In this document: positions 17,204-25,073 of the stretch, piece after piece
Numbering within the stretch: the stretch's first letter is position 1
Layout of the letters: each line of letters opens with the position of its first letter
Source: CATQGW01 sp965262235
GTDB lineage: Bacteria > Chloroflexota > Dehalococcoidia > Bin125
Reading direction: 5' to 3'
DNA: 64,000 nt
Assembly (NCBI GenBank): GCA_965262235.1
Contig: OZ253504.1
Coordinates: 1,426,001-1,490,000, forward strand
Made by a program: the position numbers and the translations under genes
Notes under the pieces: model-generated
The model's input: the letters and a program-made list of their open reading frames with translations, nothing else
What the model was told of the DNA's origin: nothing
Databases searched by the model: none

Positions 17204-19111
17204 CTAGTCGTCGGTCGAGACCTCGACCTGCCACTGCTCGATCGAGCCGCCGCCGCCGTGCTCGATCACCACGATCCACTCACCCTCGCCAGCCTCGCGT
17301 GGGTTCGAGCTGGAACTGGCGATGCAGGACTCGGCGCCTGAGCATGTGGTCGAGACGGAGCTCTCGAACACGATCGAGCCGCTGGCCGCGTCGCTCACGA
17401 GTACGCGGGCTGTCGCACCGGTCTCGCCCAGAATCGTGACCGTCACCTCGAACGATCCGTCGGCGTCGGCGACAGCGAGCATGTTGTCGCCCGCGTCGTG
17501 ACCGCGACTGACCGCGTCGGTCGTCAATCCCCTCGCGCCACCTGAGCCACGCATCGCGATCGCGGGCGGGTCGGGGAACGCCGGGAAGCTCGGCCCCATC
17601 ATCATCGCCTCGTCCGCCTCTTGGTCCTCCCCGGCCTCGGCCGCCGCAGCCTCGGGCGCCATCGCGATCCGTTCGATGCTGATCACGTAGCCGCCGACGC
17701 CGCTGCCCTCGATCGCGCCCACGACCAGCTCCACCTGGCCCGACTCAGTCGGCTCGATTCGCAGCCCCGCGTCGGTGCCGCTCAGGCCACCGACGCCATC
17801 ATCGTCCGTCGCGTCAACGCCGGCGCCACTCGCGAACAGATACACGTCGACGGTCAGGCTCTCGACCCGGACCTCGTAGACATCGCCGCGCTGCACATCG
17901 AGCATGATCGTGTCGCGATCCGCAGCGGGGTTGATCACGCCGGCGCTGCTCGCTGCACTCGCCTCCCAGCGCCGGTCGTCCACATCCGGTCCGATCATCC
18001 CCGTCGGCCTCGACTCGATGGTGTAGCGCGCGGACGCTTCGGCATCCGTAGTGACCCACACTGAGTAGGGCCCGCGGGTCGTCAGCTCGGCGATCAGCAC
18101 GGTTTCTACCCCGGCCGCAATCGCACCCGTGGTCACAATCTGGCTGCTCAAATCGGTAACCGTCACCGCGCCCGGCTGATCGCCGTTGATCGTGAGCGTC
18201 AGACCGCTTTCAGGGTCAGGCTCCGTGACCAGCACGAGCGATCGTTCCCCCGGGAATGCGCTGATCGTCAGCAACAGCACGTCGTCGTCGGGCCCCATGA
18301 CTGTCATCGCGCGCTCCTCGGCCGACGCGAACGGCAGCTTGCGCGTGATATCCGCGGCCGACACGAAGAGGCCGCGAGCGGCCAGCGAGGCCGGCGCGAT
18401 CCCGATCACCGCGCCGAGTTGGTCGACCATCACGAGCCCCACCTGGTCGTCTGCGATCGAGGCGTCCGAGGAGATCAGCGTCAGCTCCGGCGCCGCCCAC
18501 TCGGCGCGGCGCGAGAGCAGGCCCGCGCTGAGCGATGCGCCGGCGGCGAGGCCGGCCCGACTGAATCCCACGATGTAGACGGGGGCGCCAATCGGCAGCG
18601 CTTCGCCGTCGCCCAGATTCACGAGCGGCAGACCGGTTGTCGCGCCACCACCGACCGGGCCCAGCACCGCCAGGTCGGCCACATAGTCAATCTGGGTGAC
18701 CGGAACGTCCTCGGCGACCCGACCGTTCGAGAAGGTCACCGAGATCGTCGTCGCGCCTGCGATCGCCGACGCGCCAACGAATACCTCGCCGGTTCGCGTG
18801 GCCAGCCCCGTCGCGACGCCCTGATCGGTCTGGACCAGCGCGAGGCTCGGGCGAACGATCGAGAAGATCGTCGCAGCGTCGAAGCTGGTCGGCTCAGGTG
18901 GCAGCGGCGCACGCACACGCGCCGGCTCTTCGTCCGCTTCGGCTTCCGGCGCCGCCTGTTGCGCGACGGCCTGCTGCTCCGCCGCATCGCCTTCGTCGTC
19001 CTCGGTGCCAATCAGGTCGCAGCCCGAGAGCAGCGCTGCCAACCCGAGCAGACCCAGCACCAACACAACGCCGGAGCGCCGAATTGCAGACAGGCGAACG
19101 AAACGATTCAT
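17204..19111 (-). CDS. Lipoprotein with a catalytically dead trypsin-like domain
   Basis: The 635-residue lipoprotein (lipobox LLSGC, Cys31) has an acidic linker and then a HtrA/trypsin-like beta-barrel pattern (SLALVQTDQGVATGLATR, DYVADLAVLGPV, IGAPVYIVGFSRAG). The His position reads FVGASAIAGA instead of the usual NAHV, and the Ser site (GNSGGP in active enzymes) reads DDQVGLVMVDQLG. Only the Asp seems kept, so it is predicted inactive. A PPC-like beta domain (DTIMLDVQRGDVYEVRVESL) follows, then a second beta region ending with a Cys pair (TTCSGAESCIAS). It may be a binding scaffold. ATG at 19111 has GGGGGGA upstream. Confidence 0.7.
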   Translation of the reverse strand: MNRFVRLSAIRRSGVVLVLGLLGLAALLSGCDLIGTEDDEGDAAEQQAVAQQAAPEAEADEEPARVRAPLPPEPTSFDAATIFSIVRPSLALVQTDQGVATGLATRTGEVFVGASAIAGATTISVTFSNGRVAEDVPVTQIDYVADLAVLGPVGGGATTGLPLVNLGDGEALPIGAPVYIVGFSRAGLAAGASLSAGLLSRRAEWAAPELTLISSDASIADDQVGLVMVDQLGAVIGIAPASLAARGLFVSAADITRKLPFASAEERAMTVMGPDDDVLLLTISAFPGERSLVLVTEPDPESGLTLTINGDQPGAVTVTDLSSQIVTTGAIAAGVETVLIAELTTRGPYSVWVTTDAEASARYTIESRPTGMIGPDVDDRRWEASAASSAGVINPAADRDTIMLDVQRGDVYEVRVESLTVDVYLFASGAGVDATDDDGVGGLSGTDAGLRIEPTESGQVELVVGAIEGSGVGGYVISIERIAMAPEAAAAEAGEDQEADEAMMMGPSFPAFPDPPAIAMRGSGGARGLTTDAVSRGHDAGDNMLAVADADGSFEVTVTILGETGATARVLVSDAASGSIVFESSVSTTCSGAESCIASSSSNPREAGEGEWIVVIEHGGGGSIEQWQVEVSTDD

Positions 19112-19232
19112 GCGGTCCCCCCGAGCGCGGGGGTGACTCGCTCAGCCCCGATCGCCCGGGCGAGTGTATCCCACACCGTTATTCAGGCGCGATACTGCGA
19201 GACGCAGACCGTGGCCGGCAAAGGAGCGTCCG

Positions 19233-19568
19233 ATGCAGTACATCCTGTTGATCAACGTCGCGCCCGAGGGCATGCGGGCGATCGAAGACGACCCCATGCT
19301 CCCGCTCAAAGTCGACCAGGGCGTCGTGATGCCGGGCGTCACCGCGCTCGGCATCTACGGCGTGCTCGGGCCCTACGACTACGTCGCGATCCTCGAAGCG
19401 CCCGACAACGATTCGGCGGCCCGCTGGTCGGTCGCCTTCGGCAGCCGGATGCAGGCCAAGGTGACCACCATGCCGGCCGTGCCGATCTCGCATTTCACCG
19501 AGCGCGGCGGCAGCAGCGGCCGCGAGTCGGCCGAGCAGACGATCGGCGACAGCGGCGCTGTGGGGTAG
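19233..19568 (+). CDS. GYD-domain protein
   Basis: The 111-residue protein matches the GYD family (named for its Gly-Tyr-Asp motif; here GPYDYVAILEAPD). These small proteins have a ferredoxin-like alpha/beta dimeric fold and no established function. ATG at 19233 is chosen because AAGGAG precedes it; the frame is open upstream to 19164. A 16-residue polar tail follows the domain. Its stop is 9 bases from the 3' end of the opposite-strand tRNA. Confidence 0.75.
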   Translation: MQYILLINVAPEGMRAIEDDPMLPLKVDQGVVMPGVTALGIYGVLGPYDYVAILEAPDNDSAARWSVAFGSRMQAKVTTMPAVPISHFTERGGSSGRESAEQTIGDSGAVG

Positions 19569-19576
19569 TGCGGTAG

Positions 19577-19651
19577 TGGAGCCGGCGGGGGGATTCGAAC
19601 CCTCGGCCTGCTGTTTACGAAACAGCTGCTCTGCCTCTGAGCTACGCCGGC
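19577..19651 (-). tRNA. tRNA-Thr (anticodon CGU)
   Basis: The minus strand folds into a cloverleaf: acceptor GCCGGCG/CGCCGGC, D-stem GCUC/GAGC, anticodon stem GCUGU/ACAGC with loop UUCGUAA (anticodon CGU, reads ACG), five-base variable loop, T-arm with UUCGAAU. CCA is encoded. The T-stem GAGGG/CCCCC has an A-C mismatch at 50:64. Length is 72 nt plus CCA. Confidence 0.95.
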
Positions 19652-19670
19652 GTGGGAGCCGCGCGGGGCG

Positions 19671-19696
19671 TTGACCCGCGCGGCTGGCACGGTCAA
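19671..19696. promoter_or_regulatory. Inverted repeat between tRNA-Thr and the glnR-like gene
   Basis: TTGACC (19671-19676) and its complement GGTCAA (19691-19696) are 14 bases apart in the 57-bp gap between the divergent tRNA and regulator genes. Each half resembles a -35 box pointing to one gene, but matching -10 boxes are poor. It may be an operator or a pair of facing promoter boxes. Confidence 0.4.
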
Positions 19697-19708
19697 GTAT
19701 CTCATAAG

Positions 19709-20380
19709 ATGCTCGGGATGTTCCGCGTAACGATCTGGTCGATCGACGACGAGTTTGCACTTCCCCTCGAGGAACCGCTGCAACGCGGCGGCCTCCAGGT
19801 GCATCGCGTCGCGCCCACCGAAGGCTGGAAGCCCGACCCGGCCGCCGCGCCCGATGTGCTGCTCATGGACTGGCGCGAGATGGTGCCGCGGGCGCGCGTC
19901 GAGGCCTTCGAAGCCTGGCCCGACAGCCTCCGGCTCGCCGTCGTCCGGCCGCGCGGCATGGACGAACTCGAGCCCTCGCACCAGCTGGACGACTTCGCCG
20001 TCGCGCCACTGCGCGAGGCCGAGCTGGTCGCGCGGGTGCAGTTGCTGCTCTGGCGGCACGGCCGCGCCGTCGGCCGCAACACGCTCTCCGCCGGGGAGCT
20101 CGTGCTCGATGTCAGCAACTATCAGGTCTTCGAGGGCGGCCGCGCGCTCACCCTCACCTTCAAGGAATTCGAGCTGCTGCGCTTCCTGATGACGCACACC
20201 CAGCAGGTCTTCACGCGCGAGACGCTGCTCAACCGCGTCTGGGGCTACAACTACTACGGCGGCTCGCGGACCGTCGATGTCCACATCCGCCGGTTGCGAT
20301 CCAAGCTCGAAGCGCGTGGACGCACCTACATCGAGACCGTGCGCAACGTGGGCTACCGCTTCGCCCTGCCGCTGCGCTGA
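19709..20380 (+). CDS. OmpR-family regulator with atypical receiver (GlnR-like)
   Basis: The 223-residue protein has a receiver-like domain (1-115) and a clear winged-helix OmpR DNA-binding domain (about 125-223: LTFKEFELLRFLM, TRETLLNRVWGY, TVDVHIRRLRSKLE, IETVRNVGYRF). The acidic pair Asp13-Asp14 and acceptor Asp54 (LLMDWRE) remain, but the conserved Thr/Ser and Lys are lost (FAVAPL where active receivers have TKP). Such receivers occur in actinobacterial GlnR, which controls nitrogen genes, and the next gene is glnA; the assignment is inference from this. No histidine kinase is nearby. Starts at 19709 or 19718 are both possible. Confidence 0.8.
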   Translation: MLGMFRVTIWSIDDEFALPLEEPLQRGGLQVHRVAPTEGWKPDPAAAPDVLLMDWREMVPRARVEAFEAWPDSLRLAVVRPRGMDELEPSHQLDDFAVAPLREAELVARVQLLLWRHGRAVGRNTLSAGELVLDVSNYQVFEGGRALTLTFKEFELLRFLMTHTQQVFTRETLLNRVWGYNYYGGSRTVDVHIRRLRSKLEARGRTYIETVRNVGYRFALPLR

Positions 20381-20450
20381 GGCGCGGCTGGGCCCCAGAT
20401 GCCGCCGGGCTGACAGAGGCGCAGAATTCATCGGTTCGTAACTCACGGTC

Positions 20451-20480
20451 TTGGCCCCCAACAGAGGCCAGACATACGCT
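20451..20480 (+). promoter_or_regulatory. Putative glnA promoter
   Basis: TTGGCC (20451-20456) and TACGCT (20475-20480) are 18 bases apart, about 145 bases ahead of the first glutamine synthetase. The boxes are imperfect but have the same -10 type as other promoters in the window. No actinobacterial-type GlnR box (GTnAC-n6-GaAAC) could be matched. Confidence 0.4.
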
Positions 20481-20507
20481 GGCGGCGATGCCGTAGCTGC
20501 CCGGGAT

Positions 20508-20534
20508 GCGTCACGCGCGTCATGCGCGTCATGC
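20508..20534. repeat. Triple 9-bp repeat in the glnA leader
   Basis: Three contiguous units GCGTCACGC, GCGTCATGC, GCGTCATGC lie in the presumed untranslated leader of the first glutamine synthetase gene, before its ATG at 20625. Function unknown; could be a slippage product or a regulator site. Confidence 0.6.
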
Positions 20535-20624
20535 GCTCCCAGGGCTGAGGCATCACAACCGGCAACCGAGGACACGCAGCCCCCACGCCAATCCCACGGG
20601 GGCGCCACCGAGAGGGACCGACCG

Positions 20625-22043
20625 ATGACCACGCTGGCCGACATCCAGGCGCTGATCGCAGACCAGGGCATCACCCGGGTCGACCTGCTCGTGACCGACC
20701 TGATCGGCCGCTGGCAGCACTTCTCGATTCCCGCCTCGCGGCTCGATGAAGACCTCGTCGAGCGCGGCCAGGGTTTCGACGGCTCCAGCCTGCGCGGCTT
20801 CCAGGCCATCGACGAGTCGGACATGCTGCTGCGACCCGACCTCGACAGCGCGCGCATCGACCCGACCGAGAGCACGCCGACGCTGAAGATCATCTGCGAC
20901 GTGCACGACCCGATGACCGGCGACCGCTACAGTCGCGACCCCCGCTACGTCGCCACCAAGGCCGAGGCGCACCTCGCCTCGACCGGAATCGCGGACAAGG
21001 CCTTCTTCGGGCCCGAGCTCGAATTCTTCGTCTTCGACAACGTGCAGTTCAGCCTCTCCGGCAACTCCTCGTTCCACCTCGTCGACTCCGATGAGGCCGA
21101 CTGGAACTCGGGCCGTGACGAGGACGACCGCAACCTCGGCTACAAAATCCCCCCAAAGCAGGGCTACTCGCCCACCGCGCCCTTCGACACGCTGGGCGAC
21201 ATGCGCTGGGAGATGGCCGAGGCGATGGGCGCCGTCGGGATCGACTTCGAGGTCCACCACCACGAGGTCGCGACGGGCGGCCAGGGCGAAATCGCCACAC
21301 GCTTCAGCACGCTGCGCAGCAAGGCCGACGAAACGCAGTGGTACAAGCACATCGTGCGCAACGTCGCCAACCAGCACGGCAAGACGGCCACCTTCATGCC
21401 CAAGCCGCTCTTCGGCGACAACGGCACCGGGATGCACGTGCACCAGTCGCTCTGGATGGGCGACGAACCGCTCTTCTACGACGCCGACGGCTACGCGCAG
21501 CTCTCGGATCTGGCCAAGTACTACATCGGCGGGCTGCTCAGGCACAGCCCCTCGCTGCTCGCGTTCTGCGCGCCGACGACGAACTCCTACAAGCGCCTCG
21601 TGCCCGGCTTCGAAGCGCCGATCTACCTCGCCTACTCGCAGCGCAACCGCTCCGCGGCGGTCCGCATCCCCACCTACGAGACCTCGCCCAAGAGCAAGCG
21701 GCTGGAGTTCCGCCCGCCCGACGCCTCGGCCAACACCTACCTCGCCTTCTCGGCGATGATGCTGGCCGGCCTGGACGGGATCATCAACAAGATCGACCCC
21801 GGCGACCCCGTCGACACGGACATCTACGAGCTCTCGGCCGAGGAGGCCGCCGGTGTTCCGGCCGTCCCCACCTCGATCGAGGACGCCCTCGAGCAACTCA
21901 CCGACGACCACGACTACCTGCTCGCGGGCGGCGTCTTCACCCCCGACGTGATCTCGCACTACGTCGAGTTCAAACAGCAAGAGGCGAAGGACGTGTTCCT
22001 GCACCCCGTGCCGGCCGAGTTCTTCCACTACTTCCACATCTAG
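20625..22043 (+). CDS. glnA: Glutamine synthetase type I, adenylylation-type (GSI-beta)
   Basis: The 472-residue enzyme condenses glutamate and ammonia with ATP. Typical segments are GFDGSSLRGF, the metal-binding FFGPELEFFVFD, HHHEVATGGQGEI, MPKPLFGDNGTGMHVHQS and NSYKRLVPGFEAP. The loop DIYELSAEE has Tyr401 at the place of the E. coli adenylylation tyrosine (NLYDLPPEE), so activity may be switched by AMP attachment. The C-terminus is HPVPAEFFHYFHI. ATG at 20625 follows GAGAGGG; the open frame extends further upstream. A second, different glutamine synthetase follows in 32 bases. Confidence 0.95.
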   Translation: MTTLADIQALIADQGITRVDLLVTDLIGRWQHFSIPASRLDEDLVERGQGFDGSSLRGFQAIDESDMLLRPDLDSARIDPTESTPTLKIICDVHDPMTGDRYSRDPRYVATKAEAHLASTGIADKAFFGPELEFFVFDNVQFSLSGNSSFHLVDSDEADWNSGRDEDDRNLGYKIPPKQGYSPTAPFDTLGDMRWEMAEAMGAVGIDFEVHHHEVATGGQGEIATRFSTLRSKADETQWYKHIVRNVANQHGKTATFMPKPLFGDNGTGMHVHQSLWMGDEPLFYDADGYAQLSDLAKYYIGGLLRHSPSLLAFCAPTTNSYKRLVPGFEAPIYLAYSQRNRSAAVRIPTYETSPKSKRLEFRPPDASANTYLAFSAMMLAGLDGIINKIDPGDPVDTDIYELSAEEAAGVPAVPTSIEDALEQLTDDHDYLLAGGVFTPDVISHYVEFKQQEAKDVFLHPVPAEFFHYFHI

Positions 22044-22075
22044 CTCGACCCGGGCCTCGAGCGGGAGGCGTCACC

Positions 22076-23422
22076 ATGCCGGCCGAAACCGGTCCCGAGC
22101 GCGTCGAATATCAGCACGTCCTGCACGCCTGTCGCGAGCACGATGTCAAGTTCGTGCGGCTCTGGTTCACCGACATTCTCGGCTCGCTCAAGTCGGTCGC
22201 GATCACGATCGACGAGCTGCCGAAAGCGCTCGAGGAAGGCCTCGAATTCGACGGCTCGTCGATCGCCGCCTTCGCCCGCCGCGACGAGTCGGACATGGTC
22301 GCCCGCCCCGATCCCGAAACCTTCGTACTGCTGCCCTGGCGCCCCGAACAACAGCGCGTCGCACGGATGATCTGCGACATTCACCGCCGCAGCGGCGAAC
22401 CCTTCGATGGCGACCCGCGCGGGGTGCTGCGCAAGCAGCTCGAGCAGGCCGGCGAACGCGGCCTCACGTTCTACGTCGGTCCCCAGATCGAGTACTTCTA
22501 CTTCAAGGGCCCCAACGACCCGACCCCACTCGACGCCGGCGGCTATTTCGACCTCACGCCGCTTGACGTCGCCAGCGACCTACGCCGCGAGACCGTCCTG
22601 ACGCTTGAGGAGATGGGCATCGCGGTCGAGTACTCGCACCACGAGGCGGCGCCCAGCCAGCACGAGATCGACCTCCGCTACACCGACGCCCTGACCATGG
22701 CCGACGCCGTGATGACCTGCCGACTGGTCGTCAAGGAGATCGCGCTGAAGCACGGCGTCCACGCCTCGTTCATGCCCAAGCCGCTCACCGACGAGAACGG
22801 CAGCGGGATGCACGTCTACCTCTCGCTCTTCAAGCGCGAGGAAAACCTCTTCTTCAACCTCGGCGCGCCCGCGCACCTCTCCGACACCGCGCGCTCATTC
22901 GTCGCCGGCCTGCTCGCCTACACCCCGCAGTTCACGCTGATCACCAACCAGTGGGCCAACTCCTACAAGCGCCTCGCGCGCGGCACCGAGGCGCCCGTCT
23001 ATCTGACCTGGTCGCGCGCCAACCAGAGCGACCTGGTGCGCATCCCCGAGTACCACCCCGGTCGGCCCGAGGCCACGCGCGTCGAGTACCGCGGGGCCGA
23101 CAGCGCCACCAATCCCTACCTGGCCTTCGGCGTGATGCTCGCGGCCGGACTGAAGGGCGTTGAGCAGGGCCTCGAACCGCCCGCGCCGGCCGAAGACGAC
23201 GTCTTCGAGCTCACCGACGCGGCCCGCGCCGCACGCGGCATCGCCGCCCTGCCCCGCTCGCTCGGCGACGCGATCGACGAGTTCGCCGCCAGCGACCTGA
23301 TGCGCGAGGTGCTTGGCGAGCACGTCTGGTCCACGGTGCTGGAAAACAAGCGCCTCGAGTTCGAGGCCTTCCGCTCGCACGTCACCGACTACGAACTGCG
23401 CCGCTACCTGCCGGTCCTCTGA
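22076..23422 (+). CDS. glnA: Glutamine synthetase type I, non-adenylylated (GSI-alpha-like)
   Basis: The 448-residue paralogue keeps the catalytic core (LEFDGSSIAAF, YSHHEAAPSQHEIDL, MPKPLTDENGSGMHVYLS, NSYKRLARGTEAP). It lacks the insertion and tyrosine used for adenylylation (here FELTDAARAARG), matching the alpha class, usually controlled by feedback or by binding proteins. ATG at 22076 follows GGGAGG. The two synthetase genes are probably co-transcribed; why both are kept side by side is unclear, but complementary control is a natural reading. Confidence 0.93.
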   Translation: MPAETGPERVEYQHVLHACREHDVKFVRLWFTDILGSLKSVAITIDELPKALEEGLEFDGSSIAAFARRDESDMVARPDPETFVLLPWRPEQQRVARMICDIHRRSGEPFDGDPRGVLRKQLEQAGERGLTFYVGPQIEYFYFKGPNDPTPLDAGGYFDLTPLDVASDLRRETVLTLEEMGIAVEYSHHEAAPSQHEIDLRYTDALTMADAVMTCRLVVKEIALKHGVHASFMPKPLTDENGSGMHVYLSLFKREENLFFNLGAPAHLSDTARSFVAGLLAYTPQFTLITNQWANSYKRLARGTEAPVYLTWSRANQSDLVRIPEYHPGRPEATRVEYRGADSATNPYLAFGVMLAAGLKGVEQGLEPPAPAEDDVFELTDAARAARGIAALPRSLGDAIDEFAASDLMREVLGEHVWSTVLENKRLEFEAFRSHVTDYELRRYLPVL

Positions 23423-23444
23423 ACCACAGCCCCACCGCCGCCGG

Positions 23445-25004
23445 CTACTTCAGCGCCGTCGCGCTCGTCTGAATCGCCTGCTCGAACAGACCCGCCACCG
23501 AATTGTTGATCACTTCGAACAGCGGCGTCGGGTAGAGCCCGAGGAAGAACACGCCGGCCACCAGCACGGCGATCGCAAGCGCCATGGGCCGCGGCACCGC
23601 GAACCGTGAGCGGTCCGGGCCTTCCGGCTCGTAGAGGTACATCTGCTTGATCACCATCAGGTAGTAGTAGAGCGAGACGAACGACGCCGTGACCCCGATC
23701 GCGCCGAGCCACAGGAACCCGTTCGAGAATGCGACCTGGAACACGATGAACTTGGTCGCGAAGCCCGCGAACAGCGGCATCCCCGCGAGCGAGAACAGGC
23801 CCGCCGCCAGCACGAACGCGAGGAACGGCTGACGCGTCGCCAGGCCCCGCACATCCCCGATGTCGTCGCGCCCGGTGCGGTTGTAGAACGCGATGATCGC
23901 CGTGAAGACCGCGAGGTTGGTCACCACGTAGCCGATCAGGTGCAGCACCAGCGCCGCCGCCGCGTCCTGCGACTGACCGATCGTCGTCGCGTTGAGCGCC
24001 ACGATCCCGATCAGCAGATAGCCCACCTGCGAGATCGACGAGTACGCCATCAGCCGCTTGAGGTTGGTTTGCTGCAGCGCCATCAGGTTGCCGGTGATCA
24101 TCGTTGCCGCGGCAATGATCGCCACGAACCACGACCACTCCGCCGCCGCCGGCAGGAAGGCCTCGCTGTACAGCCGCAGGAAGACGGCGAACGCCGCCGC
24201 CTTGCCGCCGGCGCTCAGGAACGCGGTCATCGGCAGTGGGGCGCCCTGATACGCATCCGGGGTCCACTGGTGGAACGGCACCGCCGAGATCTTGAAGCCC
24301 AGCCCCGCCGTGATCATGATCAGCCCGATCAGCAGGCCGGGGCGCGTCGCATCGGGATCGGGCAGGCTCGGGTCGTTGCCAAGCCCGGAGAAGTTCGCCA
24401 GCTGCCCCGCGATCGAGCGCACGCCGGCGCCATCCGGGTCGATCGCGCTGTACGTCGTCGTGCCTGTCACGCCGTAGATCAGGCTGATGCCGTAGAGCAT
24501 CAACGCCGACGAGAACGCTCCCAGCAGCATGTATTTCAGCGACGCTTCGTTCGAGAAGGGGTTCAGCTTGTTGAAGCCGACCAGGATGTAGAACGAGAAC
24601 GACAGCAGCTCGAGCGCCAGGTAGGCCGTGAGCAGCTCACGCGCCGCCGCCAGCAGCATCATGCCCAGCGTCGCGAACAGGATCAGCCCGTAGAACTCAC
24701 CGTGGTTCTTCAGTCGCTCGCCGGCAAACTGGATCGAGGCCAGCACCGTGAACAGCGCGATGCCCAGGAAGAAGACCCGGAACAGCACCGTGAAATGGTC
24801 GATCGCCAGCACGTTGGCGAAGTCGTCGTACGTGTCCCAGTAGAAGATCGCCGTCAGGATCGCCATGACCAACAGCGCGCCCGCGGTCGCGTAGCCCCAG
24901 ACCTCCTGGCGCACCTGCTTGAATACGAGCGCCCCGGCCACGACCAGCGTCGCCAGGATCGCCAGCACGAACTCCGGAATGATCAGGCCGTATTCGAGGT
25001 CCAT
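23445..25004 (-). CDS. nuoN: NADH-quinone oxidoreductase subunit N
   Basis: The 519-residue polytopic protein is the antiporter-like subunit N of complex I. It has the family's central GLGFKISAVPFHQWTPDAYQGAP segment (in part), with the key Lys and His, and TNLKRLMAYSSISQVGYLLIG. It pumps protons across the cytoplasmic membrane. It is the last gene of the nuo operon and converges with the second glutamine synthetase gene 22 bp away. A 69-bp gap separates it from nuoM, the second largest in the operon. Confidence 0.95.
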   Translation of the reverse strand: MDLEYGLIIPEFVLAILATLVVAGALVFKQVRQEVWGYATAGALLVMAILTAIFYWDTYDDFANVLAIDHFTVLFRVFFLGIALFTVLASIQFAGERLKNHGEFYGLILFATLGMMLLAAARELLTAYLALELLSFSFYILVGFNKLNPFSNEASLKYMLLGAFSSALMLYGISLIYGVTGTTTYSAIDPDGAGVRSIAGQLANFSGLGNDPSLPDPDATRPGLLIGLIMITAGLGFKISAVPFHQWTPDAYQGAPLPMTAFLSAGGKAAAFAVFLRLYSEAFLPAAAEWSWFVAIIAAATMITGNLMALQQTNLKRLMAYSSISQVGYLLIGIVALNATTIGQSQDAAAALVLHLIGYVVTNLAVFTAIIAFYNRTGRDDIGDVRGLATRQPFLAFVLAAGLFSLAGMPLFAGFATKFIVFQVAFSNGFLWLGAIGVTASFVSLYYYLMVIKQMYLYEPEGPDRSRFAVPRPMALAIAVLVAGVFFLGLYPTPLFEVINNSVAGLFEQAIQTSATALK

Positions 25005-25073
25005 CAGCGCGTCTCATGATTCATCGCGAAGGGCGCCACAGTTTGTACCTCAGGTTTGGCGACAGCTTGCACG

